A program made the position numbers and the translations under genes. The notes beneath the pieces are model-generated. The model saw only the letters and a program-made list of their open reading frames with translations, searched no databases and was not told the DNA's origin. Below are positions 4,941 through 5,890 of a stretch of DNA of 5,890 bases, one piece after another. The stretch is from Dethiobacter sp. (GTDB lineage Bacteria > Bacillota_D > Dethiobacteria > Dethiobacterales > Dethiobacteraceae). The stretch covers positions 1 to 5,890 of the forward strand of contig JAGXSQ010000052.1 in assembly GCA_018333395.1 (NCBI GenBank), given 5' to 3'. The first letter of the stretch is position 1. Each line of letters begins with the position of its first letter.

Positions 4941-5890
4941 CTACTCGGCGAAAATATCTAGCTGCTGGTCCAAGGGTTTCCGTTCCTGGGCCAGCCGGGC
5001 AATCTCGGGCCAGCTCTGCACCAGACCGTTATAAGCCAGGGCTGCTTGCGCCCATTTTTTCCGGTCACAGACAGTGTAGAGACGGTAGGCCAGCTCCCGG
5101 GCGGTATCGGCCCGGCCACGGAGTTTGGCTACCAGTGCGGCGGCGGCGGCTTCCCCCTGCTCCAGCACCCGGATCAAGTGGTGCACCATCTCCCAGACGG
5201 TGAGGCGCGGATCCTTTTCCGGGTCCCAGTCCGGCGCCAGCTCACCGGATTTAAGCAGCCTTACCTTGCCCCCTCTGGCATGGATGATTCCCGCCTCCTG
5301 CATCCCCTGCACGCTGGTGTTCTTGGCCTTGGATAAGGTTTCGGCCACACCGTATTCAGCGGGCTCAAACCCGTGCTGCTCAAACCAGGCCAAGGCCCAG
5401 CGGGTATCGGCGTCAAAAGCTCCTTCCTGCTCAGCCAGCACCTCGTCCAGCACCTGGTTGATCAGGGTAAGAGCCTCGCGTACCCGGACAGACTTGCCGT
5501 CGGCGTCGAGCACTTTGGCGTAGCGCGTATAGACGGCCATGCCCGGGCCGATGGCCGCCTGGGCCAGGTCCACCGGGGCGATGTTGCCTTCCTGAAGGTG
5601 GCGCAGCGCCTTGGGCAGCTCGGCTTTAAGCACGTTGACAAACTCCCGGCGCGTGGCGGTGGGCGCGTCGGCCGATCGCTTGCGGCAGACGAGGACGATG
5701 CTGGAGGCCAGAACATTGGTACCGGTCTTCATGCCGAAATCTCGCTCTGTGCGCATCGGCCATGTCCCGCTGATCGAAAAGCCGGCTTGGACAACGGCGT
5801 CGAGGAAGGTTTCCCAACCTGTGGACCTGGGGGCTGTAGACCTGGGAGCGCGGGCGTCCCGCCCGCCGTTTTCAGATGCGGCCGAGACGG
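4941..5890 (-). CDS. DUF1156-type DNA methyltransferase, C-terminal part (runs off the window)
   Basis: The frame is open from the right edge (first full codon at 5888) to TAG at 4941, giving 315 residues. The ATG at 5756 is internal, because the frame continues upstream with family-like sequence, STGWETFLDAVVQAGFSI and SGTWPMRTE. This is followed by GTNVLASSIVLVCRKR, PVDLAQAAIGPGMAVYTRY and a VREALTLINQVLDEV helix. These are landmarks I recall from the C-terminal portion of DUF1156 adenine-specific DNA methylases, usually about 900-1000 residues. The catalytic DPPY-type motif and SAM-binding region would lie outside the window, so activity cannot be judged. The end (KPLDQQLDIFAE) looks complete. 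Residues just before STGWE include GGRDARAPR, encoded by an inserted palindromic repeat (5844-5866), and a short duplication PRSTAPRST. DUF1156 proteins are regular partners of DUF499 ATPases. The next gene, mntA, follows after a 229-nt gap holding two more repeat copies and a promoter. Confidence 0.88.
   Translation of the reverse strand, partial: VSAASENGGRDARAPRSTAPRSTGWETFLDAVVQAGFSISGTWPMRTERDFGMKTGTNVLASSIVLVCRKRSADAPTATRREFVNVLKAELPKALRHLQEGNIAPVDLAQAAIGPGMAVYTRYAKVLDADGKSVRVREALTLINQVLDEVLAEQEGAFDADTRWALAWFEQHGFEPAEYGVAETLSKAKNTSVQGMQEAGIIHARGGKVRLLKSGELAPDWDPEKDPRLTVWEMVHHLIRVLEQGEAAAAALVAKLRGRADTARELAYRLYTVCDRKKWAQAALAYNGLVQSWPEIARLAQERKPLDQQLDIFAE
5819..5848. repeat. 15-bp imperfect tandem repeat within the DUF1156 gene
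   Basis: Two adjacent 15-bp units, 5819-5833 and 5834-5848, match at 13 of 15 positions (unit CTGTRGACCTGGGRG). On the minus strand they encode PRSTA and PRSTG, so the duplication keeps frame. The distal unit overlaps the start of palindromic repeat copy 3, which suggests that it arose together with that insertion, perhaps as a target duplication or by slippage. Confidence 0.7.
5844..5866. repeat. Palindromic repeat copy 3, in frame inside the DUF1156 coding sequence
   Basis: GGGAGCGCGGGC, GTCCC, GCCCGC: the same element as copies 1 and 2 and in the same orientation, with hairpin arms intact and one T fewer than copy 1. Similarity to copy 1 extends right through CGT. Read on the minus strand it adds the residues GGRDARAP to the methylase without a stop or frameshift. 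It sits just before the STGWE motif, where family members, as I recall, have a variable linker. Confidence 0.8.

Noticed and set aside
5125..5523. Plus-strand open frame of 132 codons
   Set aside because: Ser/Ala-rich antisense shadow of the DUF1156 C-terminus.
5756..5756. ATG at 5756 as the start of a separate 271-residue gene
   Set aside because: The same frame stays open to the window edge with family-matching residues (STGWETFL, GTWP) directly before it, and no ribosome binding site precedes the ATG.

Overview
The window is moderately GC-rich bacterial DNA with AAGGAG-type ribosome binding sites and GTG and TTG starts. Together with an Rpn-family pseudogene of a type I associate with Moorella and its relatives, this suggests a GC-rich, possibly thermophilic or anaerobic Firmicute (Moorella / Desulfotomaculum-like). 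That placement is an inference and no marker gene proves it. All genes read on the minus strand, so transcription runs from right to left.

Layout from right to left. (1) 5890-4941: the C-terminal 315 residues of a DUF1156-type DNA methyltransferase whose start and catalytic domain lie outside the window. A short palindromic repeat sits in frame inside it. (2) 4940-4718: an intergenic stretch with two more copies of that repeat and a good sigma-A-like promoter. (3) 4711-3865: a lower-GC mntA-hepT pair, a minimal nucleotidyltransferase and a HEPN RNase toxin of the RX4HXY type, with overlapping reading frames. (4) 3834-478: a 1118-residue DUF499 ATPase with an N-terminal Swt1-type HEPN domain. 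(5) 473-69: a decayed Rpn-family (PD-(D/E)XK) gene with a nonsense codon and frameshifts. (6) 68-24: the 3' half of a tRNA-Ala(GGC), broken at the anticodon loop, which looks like one attachment site of an integrated element.

Interpretation. DUF1156 methylases and DUF499 ATPases are known from comparative genomics as partners in predicted phage-defence clusters. Here a complete mntA-hepT toxin-antitoxin pair is placed between them and shares an operon with the ATPase. The module therefore encodes modification (DUF1156), a large NTP-driven effector or scaffold (DUF499), and two separate HEPN domains with RNase-like motifs. MntA is expected to hold HepT inactive by AMPylating its tyrosine. The tRNA fragment at the left end suggests that the locus belongs to an island inserted at tRNA-Ala, with its left border at about position 68. 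The right border and further partner genes would lie beyond position 5890.
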